Under the pieces are notes generated by a model, which was not told where the DNA came from, did not search any database, and saw only the letters and a list, made by a program, of their open reading frames with translations. The position numbers and the translations under genes were made by a program. 64,000 nucleotides of DNA from Tolypeutes matacus (taxonomy: Eukaryota; Chordata; Mammalia; Cingulata; Chlamyphoridae). Shown one piece after another: positions 54,625-64,000 of this stretch. The DNA is taken from contig JAKSZT010004976.1 in NCBI GenBank assembly GCA_026826555.1, positions 8,593,658-8,657,657 of the forward strand. The letters are read 5' to 3'. Each line of letters begins with the position of its first letter. The stretch's first letter is position 1.

Positions 54625-56440
54625 ACAAATTGTTTTTAATGATATTGGAAAATGTTGAGATCATTACTTATCCTTTCTGAGAGCTTATTTTAAATCTTAG
54701 AACGTACTGCTAAAAGAAAAAGGCAAGATAAAAGTTTTCTCCATATAATGATGTAAACTGATTAAAAATAAAAACAAAAAAATGGAAGTAAATGAACCAA
54801 ATTTTAATATTTGTTTTCTATTACTGGTAAAACTACCTGTCAAACAGAAAAGGACAAATATTGTATGGTCTCACTAATATATAATGTCCTGTATCTGTTA
54901 TTACAATGTCATTCAGGACAGTTCCAAGTTCTGAAAGTGACCCCATATTACACCTCTTTTTCCCTCTCCCTGCCTTCAGCACCTCCAGTGGCCACCATCT
55001 TCACATCAATGATATAATTTCTTCCACTGCTAGAATCACAATAAGTCTATAGTAGAATACCAGTAAGTTCGCTCTAGTCCATATTTTATTCCCCAATCCT
55101 GAGGATTCTGGAATGTTGATGTCCACTCCACCTCCAGTTGAGAGGGGGTTTTGATCCCTTATGGCTGATGGATGGGACTCTCTTGCTTGCAGTTGTAGAC
55201 TCTCTTGGTTCCTTGGTATAGTGGTTGTCCATCCTCACCTCCTTGTTAGTTGTCCTGGGTGAGTCCAATGAACTGGAGAATAGGTGTTGCAACCCTGCTG
55301 AGGTTCAGGGTCCAGCTGGCACATAGACAGCCCAAAGATTCAAATCTCTTGGGCGTACACCTACCAACTCCAGCACCAACTATAGGTTCAAATAGAAGGG
55401 ACAGAAAAGGCATGTGTAGAGAAGCCACAACTGAGTCCAACTCTGTCACACTCAGAAGGACAAATTCCAAAGCAGGGCCCACTCACAAGGTACCAAACTC
55501 CAGAGTTATCTGCCATAGGACCTGGGTATCTCCAGAGCCCTTAGCAGCCCCACTATTTGGGGTAGTATCTACTTTGGCAGTCTATGCGATCCTGCTGAGA
55601 TGTGCATAGGCATTACCTCTGGGATGACCTCCTGACTCACTTAGAAGTCTCTTAGCCATATAAACTCATTTGTCTTTACCTTTTCCCCCTTTTATTCAAG
55701 GTCTTTTTCCAGTTGTATTGCTAGTTGGTGCTTGGTAGTAATCCCTTGGTGCCAGGGTGGCTCATCCCTGGGAATCATGTCCCATGCTGGGGGGAAGGTA
55801 ATGCATTTATATGCTGAGTTTGGCTTAGAGAGAGGCCACATTTGAGCAACATGGAGGCTCTCAGGAGGTAACTCTTAGGCACCCTACAACACTAGGCTAA
55901 GTTGCATTTTAAAAGCAAAGGCTCATAAGCAGAGTTGTCAATATCAAGGGCCCATCAATGGACCATCCTTCTTCACTAGTCATTGCTCCTGTACTCGGGG
56001 GATTGTTGCTGTTCCATTAGAGAATGTGGCCGAGCTCCCCAGGATGGGAATTCAATACTCTTTTGTTTATTGTGTGAATCTCTACCCACTGTGACAATGC
56101 CCCATGAACCTTTGAACACATTTATATACCTTATATGTATGCCAAGGTGAACTTCCTCCCATATATCCTCCATCACTGACACCCCATAACAATGATCCTC
56201 CTCTGCCACAGTTGTAACCCTTCTGTGGTCCAAAACTTCTTTAAAAATGAAGTCAAGATTATTGCCAAATACAATTAATAGGAAAATGAAATAATAATGA
56301 TAGGTTTAAACGATAGGTTTAAACATAAGAAATAATATACATAATAATTTAGGAAAACTAATAATAAATTAAAATGTAAAAATTGGGATATTAAAAATAA
56401 TGAAAAATATTTTTAAAAATTTTTTTGATGTTTTTCCTTT
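54625..56440. other. Unclassified block of about 1.8 kb
   Basis: Contains AGACAAATATTGTATGG-like L1-associated text at about 54,853-54,880. Beyond that I cannot place it: there is no long frame, no LTR ends found and no tRNA-like head. Parts such as GGGAATCATGTCCCATGCTG have the feel of a dispersed repeat, but only one copy is in this window. It could be an L1 lineage 3' region, retroviral internal remains or single-copy DNA. Confidence 0.3.
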
Positions 56441-56499
56441 CATCACTGTAATATCTGTTGCCCTATATGTACAGTGACATTTTCTTCCATTTCTTCCCC

Positions 56500-56830
56500 A
56501 GTGTCTTACTTCTTTTTGTTTTGTCTTCAAAGAAGTTTTAGCACAGTAAAGTCACATACAGAATATAGGGGACTCCCATATACCCAACATCCTCCCCCTT
56601 TTCCCCCTTCCCGTATTAATAAACTTTTTTTAGTGGATGGTACATTTGTTACAACCGATGTACAGAAATTGAAACATAGCTACTAACCATGGTCAGTGGT
56701 TTACATTTTAGACCATATATTTTTTTATAAATTTTTGCTGAAATTTAACATGGCCTGTATCCAACATTGCAAGATCATGCAGGACACTTCTATTGCCCCC
56801 TAAATACCCCCTCTTCCATCTACTCTATTC
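56500..56830 (-). repeat. L1 3'-region fragment (antisense)
   Basis: TATAGGGGACTCCCATATAC, AACATCCTCCCCC and ACCATGGTCAGTGG parallel 28,465-28,690 in the same order. Confidence 0.6.
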
Positions 56831-57114
56831 CTCCCTCCCCCCTCCCCTCGGGGCCCATGGTGACCACCAGGCGTCACTCCTTGAAGGACAAGATTCCTAG
56901 TTACTTGCAACAACACTGAGGGCTTGACACACTGTTCTTTTGCCCGTTTTTAAAACTGGGTACCTGAGACCTTTTAATAAAGGTAAAAGTGTTGTGAAAT
57001 AGTGCCATACTTATGCCAGGAACTGAGAAGGGGTTCAAGTGGGCTTGCGAAGAGGAGGATAAAGGAGAAAAAAGCCCTTCTTAATGAATCCCTCCCATGA
57101 GTACTCTTTGTCCC

Positions 57115-57215
57115 CCCAAAAGTGGGAGGCTCCTGAGGGCAGGATGGAGGCTTATTGGTCTCTATCTCCCCAGCACCTGGTACAGGGCCAGGCACAAGGT
57201 TGGAACTCAGTAAAA
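57115..57215 (+). repeat. L2-like fragment (sense)
   Basis: GGGCAGGATGGAGGCTTATT, CCCAGCACCTGGTACAGGG and GGCACAAGGTTGGAACTCAG follow the L2 3' end. Confidence 0.55.
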
Positions 57216-57219
57216 CGTT

Positions 57220-57960
57220 ACCACATAAGGGGACTGCCCTTTGTTTGGAGGGTCCTGTTGTGGACCTTGCAAATGACATTCTTGACTTTCTACTCTTCCA
57301 TCCTTCTGAAACTGGTCCCAACCCTGGGATCATTCCAATCTGGACAGGCCCCCGACTTGCTAATGCTGCCCTGAATCAGGGTTGCTGATCTGCCTCCTTG
57401 GATCCCTTGAAAACTTCCCTTGTAGCTGGACTTTTCCGTAATCCCCTGGGATTGCAGCATTGTCTATAGTCCAATTTCTTTAAAGCTGAGACTTGTACCC
57501 CAGAGGGTAGGTCTCCCAGCACCTGGATCTTAGATCCCCAGAAGAAATCTTCAGAGACCACTGGCTGCTTCCCCAGCCCAGATCACTGCTGAGTGTTTGT
57601 CCTGCCCCAGGATGACATTCTGGTGGGAGATTAACGTTGGATTCATTGTGTTCTTTCGTGTCCAAGTCTCGGATAAGCAGGCATTCGTCCTGCTCTTCTC
57701 CTTTGCCACCTGGCTACCAAAAGGCCCACTCAAGAGTTGTGAACTGAGTGGATAAATGAGTTAGGGTCTGCATGATCTAATCCATCTCACAATCAGGCAA
57801 GCCACCCTTCATTCTCACTACCTTGGGCCAAGGGAAAAAGACAGGGGCATCTTTTCATGTTTTGCCAAGGATTCAAGTATCTTGACATTTTCTTGTTCTT
57901 GATGATTTCATAAAGTTTCAACAGCCCTTGCTTCTTTGTTCATACTCATGTGTCAGTTAA
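57220..57960. other. Intergenic stretch, no gene seen
   Basis: Single-copy-looking, with no motif in its short frames. Confidence 0.4.
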
Positions 57961-57997
57961 GTGGTCTGGAAAGTAAATCCTGTTTCTACATTGGCTT

Positions 57998-58067
57998 TTT
58001 TTTTTTTTTCCACTTTTTTTATTTTTTAAAAGACACTTTTTTTTTTCACTTAAAGTTTTTAAAAAAA
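57998..58067 (-). mobile_element. Very short retroposed 3' end (about 70 bases)
   Basis: A T/A-rich piece lies between exact copies of TACATTGGCTT (57,987-57,997 and 58,068-58,078). It starts with a T-run, so it looks like a retroposed tail inserted on the - strand after extreme 5' truncation. The source cannot be told. Confidence 0.65.
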
Positions 58068-58341
58068 TACATTGGCTTCTGATATAAGAAATGCATCCAG
58101 TTAGAGAAAAAATCCTCAATGTCGCAGTTGTAGAATTCTCAGAATCAATCATTTCTTTATAAATATAACTAATAGTTAAATAAAAAAAATAAAATGTATA
58201 AAATAGAAAAATACATATATAAAACTAACAGTTAATAAAAGTAAAAAACACTTATTATGTATCTCATTTGTGCCAGATATCAGGTTAGGCTCTGGGGAAT
58301 ATGATACTGGAGATTTCAGCTTGGTGGTGGATGGATTTTCT

Positions 58342-58442
58342 TTTTTTTTTTTTTTTTTTTTTACTGGGAGGTACGGGGATCGAACCCCGGTCTCTCCATA
58401 TGGTAGACGGACGCCGAACCTCTTGAGCCACATCCGTTTCCC
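58342..58442 (-). repeat. Short DAS-type SINE (single head)
   Basis: Antisense monomer with T-run, ACGGGGATCGAACCCCGG and CCATATGGTAGACGG. GTGGATGGATTTTCT is repeated at 58,327-58,341 and 58,443-58,457. Confidence 0.94.
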
Positions 58443-58754
58443 GTGGATGGATTTTCTGACTCAGTTTCTCCTCCTGCTTCATCCTTGCTCCTTTCCTGGT
58501 CTGGGTGTTTCTCCCCATTCCCCACTGATGGCTGCTTCCCAGTGTCTGATTGTGCTAGGCTGTAATCCACGTGTTACCAGCAGGTGTCGCCCTCTAACAC
58601 ACCAGATGCTGAAAATTTTGGTTTCCACGTGACAAATGAGAACAGTATAAAAAAATCAATTTTGTGGGTTTGAAGTCTCAAAAAAAAAAAAAAAAAGTTA
58701 ACCTCGAATGAAGAGTTATCTCAGCCAGTGAAGGATACATTTATTTTTTTGGGA

Positions 58755-58965
58755 ACAGCGTCATCCAATAGGACTTTTTGCAATTATGGAAATGTTCTAC
58801 CATCAGCAGAATCCAACACAGCAGCCACTGGCCACATTGAGCTCTTGAAATATGACTTGTACAATTGAGGAACTGAAGTTTAAATTTTATTTCATTTTAA
58901 ATTAAGTTAAATTTAAATAGGCACACGTGGCTAGTGGTCACCTTATTGGGCAGCCCGGCTTTAGA
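58755..58965 (+). repeat. Short non-autonomous DNA transposon (hAT-like)
   Basis: GTCATCCAATAGGACTTTTT, CAGCAGCCACTGGCCACATT, GGCACACGTGGCTAGTGG and TTATTGGGCAGCCCGGC form a palindrome-like unit with inverted ends (CCAATA...TATTGG type). It resembles the copy at 12,074. Confidence 0.6.
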
Positions 58966-58972
58966 ATCATTC

Positions 58973-59168
58973 TTTCTTTTTTTTTTTTTTTTAATCTTTG
59001 GAAATTAATTTTCAAGGAGAAAAATAACCACAAAAACCAGATTTGACATTTGTACGCTTGGGCCTTTTAAAACAATCTCACCAAAGGAAAATGAACATTT
59101 ACTCTCAGTTACATACTAACAAAAGTACAACAGCAATTCATAAATCTCACCTTTACAATGCCTTGATC
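58973..59168 (-). pseudogene. Retroposed fragment of an unidentified transcript
   Basis: Exact copies of TAGAATCATTC lie at 58,962-58,972 and 59,169-59,179. The insert starts with a T-run and on the - strand ends in an A-run. It has no tRNA-like head and no L1 wording. A 3'-UTR piece of a host mRNA, copied by L1 machinery, is the simplest reading. No reading frame is conserved, and I do not recognise the source. Confidence 0.6.
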
Positions 59169-59329
59169 TAGAATCATTCCTGATTCTTTCTTTTCAGCAA
59201 AGGAAAAGCAGGAGCAGAGGTGTAAGAACAGGGCAGCAGCTGGTGGGTTTCCTTCTCACCAGGGCCCCTGGTGCCAGTTTCATTTCAGGGCTGTCTAGTG
59301 TGGAACTGTGGCTTCAGAGAGATTTGGGA

Positions 59330-59470
59330 GTCCATTCTGGCCTTGCCACTTAATAGCGGCTGTAACATTGGGTAAGTGAGTTCATTCCCTGAGCCTCAGT
59401 TTTGTCACCTGTAAATTGGGGATAATGATGCATCCCTCCGAAGACCTTCAGGTGGTGTTAAATACTATAT
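59330..59470 (-). repeat. MIR-like SINE fragment
   Basis: CTTGCCACTTAATAGCGGCT, GAGCCTCAGTTTTGTCACC and TGTAAATTGGGGATAATGA reproduce antisense MIR order. Confidence 0.7.
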
Positions 59471-59914
59471 ATAGCAGCCTGTCCTGCTGCCCTTGCTGGT
59501 GAGTGGTGACCTGATGCTATATTTGTTGTCCACCAGACTCCAGGCTGGTCTTCCTGCTGAGCTGCCGTCCAGGGACTAAATGAGGGTGAGGACAGAGTCC
59601 ATGGTCTTAGAACATCAAGCGAATGGAGAAGCCTAGGAGTCAGGCTGCTGTGTCAACTTCATTAACTTAGAGGTCAAAATCAAAGGGGCGGACAGCTGGG
59701 GAAGGAGGTTCAGGGGGCTCCAAAGGGCTGGGTCTTTGCCTCCATCTGCTGCTCTCTGGACAGTTAACCCTTGCATTGCTTCTCAGGGTCCTGACCACGG
59801 TGGGGGGCTTTAAAAACCCAGACCAGTTTAAACACCTGCCCCATCCCAAGCCATGGCCTGGGCACTGGAGGCCCTAATATGTGTGTGAGATGGTGTGGAC
59901 TTTCCTTTAAAGCA

Positions 59915-60085
59915 GTGCTTATCCAACTTTAACGTGGGCAAAGAGCACCTGGAGATCTGTTAATCGGATCTTGCAGATTCTGACTCAGTGGCTGGGGTGG
60001 GGAGGGGCTGAGAAGCTGCATTCTGTCGAACTCCTGGGTGAAGCTGGTCCAAGGACCACGCTCTGAATACAGGGTTCTAAGTCAG
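59915..60085 (+). repeat. MER5A-like hAT element
   Basis: AGCAGTGCTTATCCAACTTT, GAGCACCTGGAGATCTG and ATTCTGACTCAGTGGCTGGG, then CCAAGGACCACGCTCTG. Diverged. Confidence 0.6.
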
Positions 60086-60616
60086 TTTTCTCAGAGAGTG
60101 GCTCCGGGATCAGCAGCAGCAGCTTCACCAGGAAACTCGTTCCATGTGAACTTCCCATGCTCCACCCCCGATCCAACGACCAGAACTCTGAGGGTGTCCC
60201 CAGCTACCTGTGTTTTATCAAGCACGACAGGTGATTTAGACACAAGCAAAAGCTTGAGAACTACTGTTCTAAATCACCAGTTCTCAAAAATGGTTGCATT
60301 TTGGAATTATCTGCGAGTTTTGTTTGTTTGTTTAAAAAAATCAGCATACTGATGTAGGATTTCCCCGGGCGTTGTAAAAAAGAAAAAGATGCCTGGGTTT
60401 TAACTACAGAGATTTTGATTTAATTGGTCAAGGATGTAGCCTTTGCGTTGCAATTTTTAAAAATATCCCTGGGTAGGATATAGGTCTCAGGACTTTATAA
60501 AGCCACTGTTGCCCAAAAGAATCACTGGGGGATTAAAAAAAAAACAACACAAAAAAACCCCCACCAAAACCCAACTCTGGTGCTTGCTTGGGTCCCACTG
60601 CCAGAAATTCTGATTA

Positions 60617-61362
60617 CAGGTATGCCTCAGAGATGCTGCAATTTTGGTTTCAGACAACCACAATAAAGAGAATATCGTAATAAAATGAGTCACATGAATT
60701 TTTTGCTTTCCCAGTGCATATAAAAGTTATGTTTACACTGTCGTGTCTTAAGTGTACAATAACATTATGTCTAAAAAAACCAATGTATGTAACAATTAAA
60801 ATGTGGAACAGGGAAGCTGATGTGGCTCAAGCAGTTGGGTGCCCACCTACCACATGGGAGGTCCCGGGTTTGGTTCCCAGTGCCTACTAAAGAAGATGAG
60901 CAAGACAGTGAGCTGACACAACAGGCTGGCACAGTAAAGCTGATATAACAAGCTGATGCAACAATATAACACAACGAGGAGACACAACAAGGAAACACAA
61001 TGAGAGACACAACAAGCAGGGAGAAGAGGTGGCTCAAGCAATTGGGCGCCTCCCTCCCACGTGGGAGTTCCCAGGTTCGGTTCCCGGTGCTTCCTAAAAA
61101 GAAGATGAGCAGGCACAGAGAGCAGACAACCAACAGACACAGAGAGCAGATAGTGAGCGCAAACAATGGGGAGTGGGGAGAAATAAATAAAATAAATCTT
61201 TCTTAAAAATGTGGTAGAGAGGCACGAAGTAAGAACATGCTGTGGGAAAAATGGCGCTGATAGAGTTGCTCCACGCAGGGTTGCCACAAACCTTCAATTT
61301 GTAAAAAACACAGTATCTGCAATGCACAATAAAGTGAAGTGCCATAAAACGAGATATGCCTG
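60617..61362 (+). mobile_element. Tigger-type (pogo/mariner) non-autonomous transposon with SINE inside
   Basis: Begins CAGGTATGCCTCAGAGATGC and ends AAACGAGATATGCCTG; the ends are inverted copies. The wording CCACAATAAAGAGAATATCG and GTTGCCACAAACCTTCAATT is that of Tigger elements. Preceded by TA as expected for the family's target. Only about 350 bases without the SINE, so no transposase remains. Confidence 0.8.
60811..61204 (+). repeat. Dimeric DAS-type SINE inside Tigger
   Basis: Sense dimer: first head GGGAAGCTGATGTGGCTCAA, second head GGGAGAAGAGGTGGCTCAAG at about 61,019. The linker is ACAACAAGGAAACACAATGA-like, and the tail is AAAT then TCTTTCTTAAAA. AAAATGTGG flanks it on both sides. 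Confidence 0.9.
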
Positions 61363-61694
61363 GAATTGGCTTGGGATGTAGCCTGTCACTGGGGCTGTTC
61401 ATGGCTCCCCAGATGATTCTAGTGGGCAGCTAAGGTTGAGAACCACTGTCTGTGAGGACAGAATTCCAGCTCAAGGGCCATTATCGGAATGGTCAAACTA
61501 TTCTTAGGCAATGCAGGATGTAGAAGCCGAAATTCTGAAGGGCCAGCGAGGAATGGGACTTGCAGGTGAGAGAAGGGTGAGCCCTCAGACACGAGAGACA
61601 TGTTCATGTTGGTGGAGCTAAATGTGCCTTTGAGGATTGGACAACTCCGAGGGCTGAAATGCCTGTGGTGTTTGAGGTTTATGGGATTTTTTTT

Positions 61695-62320
61695 CCCTTT
61701 TAACATAATTTCAGACTTACAGAAAAATTGCAAGAATAGAACAAATACTTTCTTTTACTCTCCCCACAGATTCCTCAAATGTTGACATTTTTTACCACAT
61801 TGCCTTATTGTTCTCTTTCTTGCTTTCCCCATACACATATATACATACATACACACATATATATTTTTTTAACCATATGAGGGTAAGTTGGAGATAGGAT
61901 ACCCTTTACCCCCAAATGCTTCAGTGTATAATTCCTAAAAAATAAAGGGCATTCTCTTACCTAGCCCCAGGGCAATTATCCAACTCAGGAAATTTATTCT
62001 GACTTAATATAATTATCAAATCTACAGACTTTATTCAGATTTAAGTTTCTCCAATTGTCCCAATGATGCCCTTTCTGGCAAAGAATACCTGGATCATGTG
62101 CAGCTGTCAGTTGTCCTGGCTCTCCACCATCCTGGAACAGTTCCATAGACTTTCTTTATGACATTGACATTTTTGAGGAGTAGAGACCATTGTTTTGTAG
62201 AACATCCCTCAATTTGGGTCTGTCTTGTTTCATCATGATTGGACTCAGGTTGTGCATTTTTGGCAAGAATATTAGAAAAGCAATGTTGTGTTCTTCTCAG
62301 TGCATCATATCGGGGGCACG
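61695..62320 (-). repeat. Old L1 3'-region (antisense)
   Basis: TTTCAGACTTACAGAAAAAT, TAAATTTCAAATGTTGACAT-like text, GCTTCAGTGTATAATTCC, CAATTTGGGTCTGTCTTG and TTCTCAGTGCATCATATC follow the same family as 26,815-27,480 and the reverse of 44,411. Confidence 0.8.
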
Positions 62321-62399
62321 GGAGGCTAGTGTCTTGGTTTGGGAGATTTTAAAACAAATCCCAGTTATAAATATTTCCAGTGAAAAAGAAAATCAAGAG

Positions 62400-63325
62400 G
62401 CATGTAAGGAAACTGATATGGTTTGCATGGGCAACTGTGATTAGCCCAATTTTTCAAAGGACAGGAGCTGATGTTGGAAGTTTGGAGAACTCAAATCAGG
62501 GAGAAAACAGCGAGAAAAACTCTGGAAACTCACTCCCTGGGGGAGCTGAGGCTATGAAAAATGCCGGAGGCAACCAAAAAGGGCTTTCAAATTGCTTACT
62601 TAAAAAACACCAATTCGTTTTCCTGACAAGAAAAAATAGAATGTGCCCATTGTGGAAATTATAAAAAGGATAAAGGAGAAAACAGCAACTCCCCTAAATC
62701 CTAAAACCAGCTGTAACCACTGCTGATAGTTTGGCACATTTCCTACCAGCTTCCAGACAGGGCTTTAAAAACTGTGCTTGCAGCATGGAACAAAATCAGG
62801 AAGATCTAAGTCCGCTGCGCTCTGGGAGGGTGATGTCATGTTAGCAGAGGCTGGCGAGCTTGGCTGGTCCAGCCCTTGGCTTCTCTATGCTTCCACTTAG
62901 CGGGGTGGAGTCTGTGCACTTGGAAAGAACCAAGTCCAAGGAGGACTTGTAGGGGTGGGATTTGAGAGTCAGAGTCTTTGCAAAACTCGGAGGCTGTTTC
63001 CAAACATTTGGAGCTGGGCAGCTCTTTTACTGACTTGTGCAAAAGAGGGGGCAGGCTGTGTGGTGAGGGACGGAGAAGTCCTGACTTGGGACTAAGCTGA
63101 GAGCACTCCTGTGACTCTGCTCAGGGGTGGGGGAGGACAGAAAGCATTCTGGGAAAAAATTCATCCTCAGGGCAGAGAGTGATGAGACAAGTGTGGTCCA
63201 GGAATACGCTCCTGGTAGTGGAGGGAAATCCTTCTGGATTTGCTCATGGCCCAGCCCTATTTTACAGATTAGAGAGGCCCTTGTGTCCAGGGGAGGGAGA
63301 GAGGCGCTGCCTTCATCAGAAAGTA
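62400..63325. other. Intergenic stretch, no gene seen
   Basis: Single-copy-looking apart from a decayed repeat-like part at about 62,635-62,760 (TGTGGAAATTATAAAAAGG, CTGTAACCACTGCTGATAG). No exon supported. Confidence 0.4.
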
Positions 63326-63331
63326 GAAAGA

Positions 63332-63524
63332 GGGAAGCGGTTGTGGCTCAATCAGTAGGGCTCCCGTTTACCACATGGGAGGCCCCGGGTTCGGTTCCCG
63401 GGGCCTCCTGGTGAAGGCAAGCCCGCCCGCACGGCGTGGTTAGCTGACCCAGCGAGCACAAGCAGCAAGGGGGGTATAAATGAATAAATAAATTTTAAAA
63501 AAAATCTTTAAAAAAAAAAAAAAA
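63332..63524 (+). repeat. DAS-type tRNA-Ala SINE (long form)
   Basis: Sense copy with A and B boxes and an A-run tail. AGAAAGTAGAAAGAG-type sequence lies on both sides (ending 63,331 and about 63,539). Very close to the copies at 1081, 3291 and 9080. Confidence 0.93.
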
Positions 63525-63754
63525 AGAAAGTAGAAAGAGCGTCTTACATGGCACTAAGGCCCTGCAGGGCAGGATGCAGCCTGATGTGGTGCCCCCTAGT
63601 GGCATAAGGGGTGCAGTTCTCTGGGAGGCCTGTGGGTGGAGGCAGTGAGGCTCAGAGACAGCCATCATTGAAGGGAGCCTGAGCAGGAGGGGAGGGAAAT
63701 GGCAATTGGGACCTGGTAACTGAGGGATTGTTCCTGCGAATAGAAAAGGCTAAT

Positions 63755-63805
63755 AGTTATATTTATGGCACCAACTGTAAACCAGGCACTATGCTGAGCT
63801 CTCTG
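63755..63805 (+). repeat. MIR-like SINE fragment
   Basis: TAATAGTTATATTTATGGCA, ACCAGGCACTATGCTGAG and CTGCGTACGTCATTC follow the MIR start. Confidence 0.6.
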
Positions 63806-63819
63806 CGTACGTCATTCAA

Positions 63820-64000
63820 AATGGCCTTCACAACGATGTCCCTCAAAAAGATGTGCTGAAGTTCTAACCCCTAGTACTTAGAATGTGGCCTTTTTTGTCA
63901 ATAGGGTGGTTACAGATGGAGTTAGGCAAGCTGAAATGGACTAGGGTGGGCCCTTAGCTCAATGTGCCTGTGTCCTTATAAGAAGAAATGTGGGCACAGG
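63820..64000 (+). mobile_element. MLT1 LTR, cut by the window end
   Basis: AAAAAGATGTGCTGAAGTTC, TAACCCCTAGTACTTAGAAT, GGGTGGGCCCTTAGCTC and TCCTTATAAGAAGAAATG are the 5' two-thirds of an MLT1 LTR in order. The rest lies outside the window. Confidence 0.8.

Larger units (their letters stand above)
60485..61450 (-). mobile_element. MER5-like element split by a Tigger element
   Basis: Left part (about 60,500-60,616) and right part (61,363-61,450, ending GGTTGAGAACCACTG) belong to one MER5-type unit. They are separated exactly by the Tigger ends at 60,617 and 61,362. Orientation is set from the terminal GAGAACCACTG. Confidence 0.55.

Overview
The window is mammalian nuclear DNA, most likely from an armadillo or a close xenarthran relative. 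The main evidence is about two dozen short retroposons whose heads read as a tRNA-Ala gene, with A and B boxes in place. This is the build described for the DAS SINEs of armadillos. Older elements shared by all placental mammals (MIR, L2, MER5A, Tigger, MLT1) lie between them. I see no bacterial-type genes, operons, CRISPR arrays or viral genomes.

One protein-coding gene is supported: the last three coding exons of SNX5 on the + strand (650-809, 2651-2736, 3845-3895). They are followed by a 3' UTR that probably ends near a poly(A) signal at 4641-4646. The exons encode the C-terminal 98 residues, the end of the BAR domain. The rest of the gene lies upstream of position 1.

From about 4.7 kb to 64 kb I find no further host gene. 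The space is filled by retroelements. (a) 8-10.5 kb: an old L1/HAL1-like element on the - strand, split by a solo LTR that is itself split by a SINE. (b) 12.7-16.9 kb: overlapping L1 3' ends, another solo LTR and several SINEs. (c) 17.3-24.3 kb: a second LTR family plus MIR, L2 and SINE copies. (d) 31.0-37.3 kb: a full-length L1 on the - strand flanked by a perfect 12-bp target-site duplication. Its ORF1 is nearly intact; its ORF2 is frameshifted and carries a SINE. (e) 38-49 kb: old L1 pieces and an MLT1 LTR carrying two SINEs. (f) 50-57 kb: two more solo LTRs, nested MER5 elements and an unclassified 1.8-kb block. (g) 58-64 kb: SINEs, a small retrocopy of unknown source, a three-layer MER5/Tigger/SINE nest, and an MLT1 LTR cut by the window edge.

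The stretches between repeats (for example 4.7-6.9, 10.9-12.0, 18.6-20.3, 24.3-26.7, 29.4-30.5, 45.6-46.9 and 62.4-63.3 kb) show no convincing exon. Target-site duplications give a relative order of insertion in many places. The most noteworthy content is two LTR families with clean 5-bp duplications, the nearly intact L1 ORF1 and the nested insertions. No new functional system was recognised.
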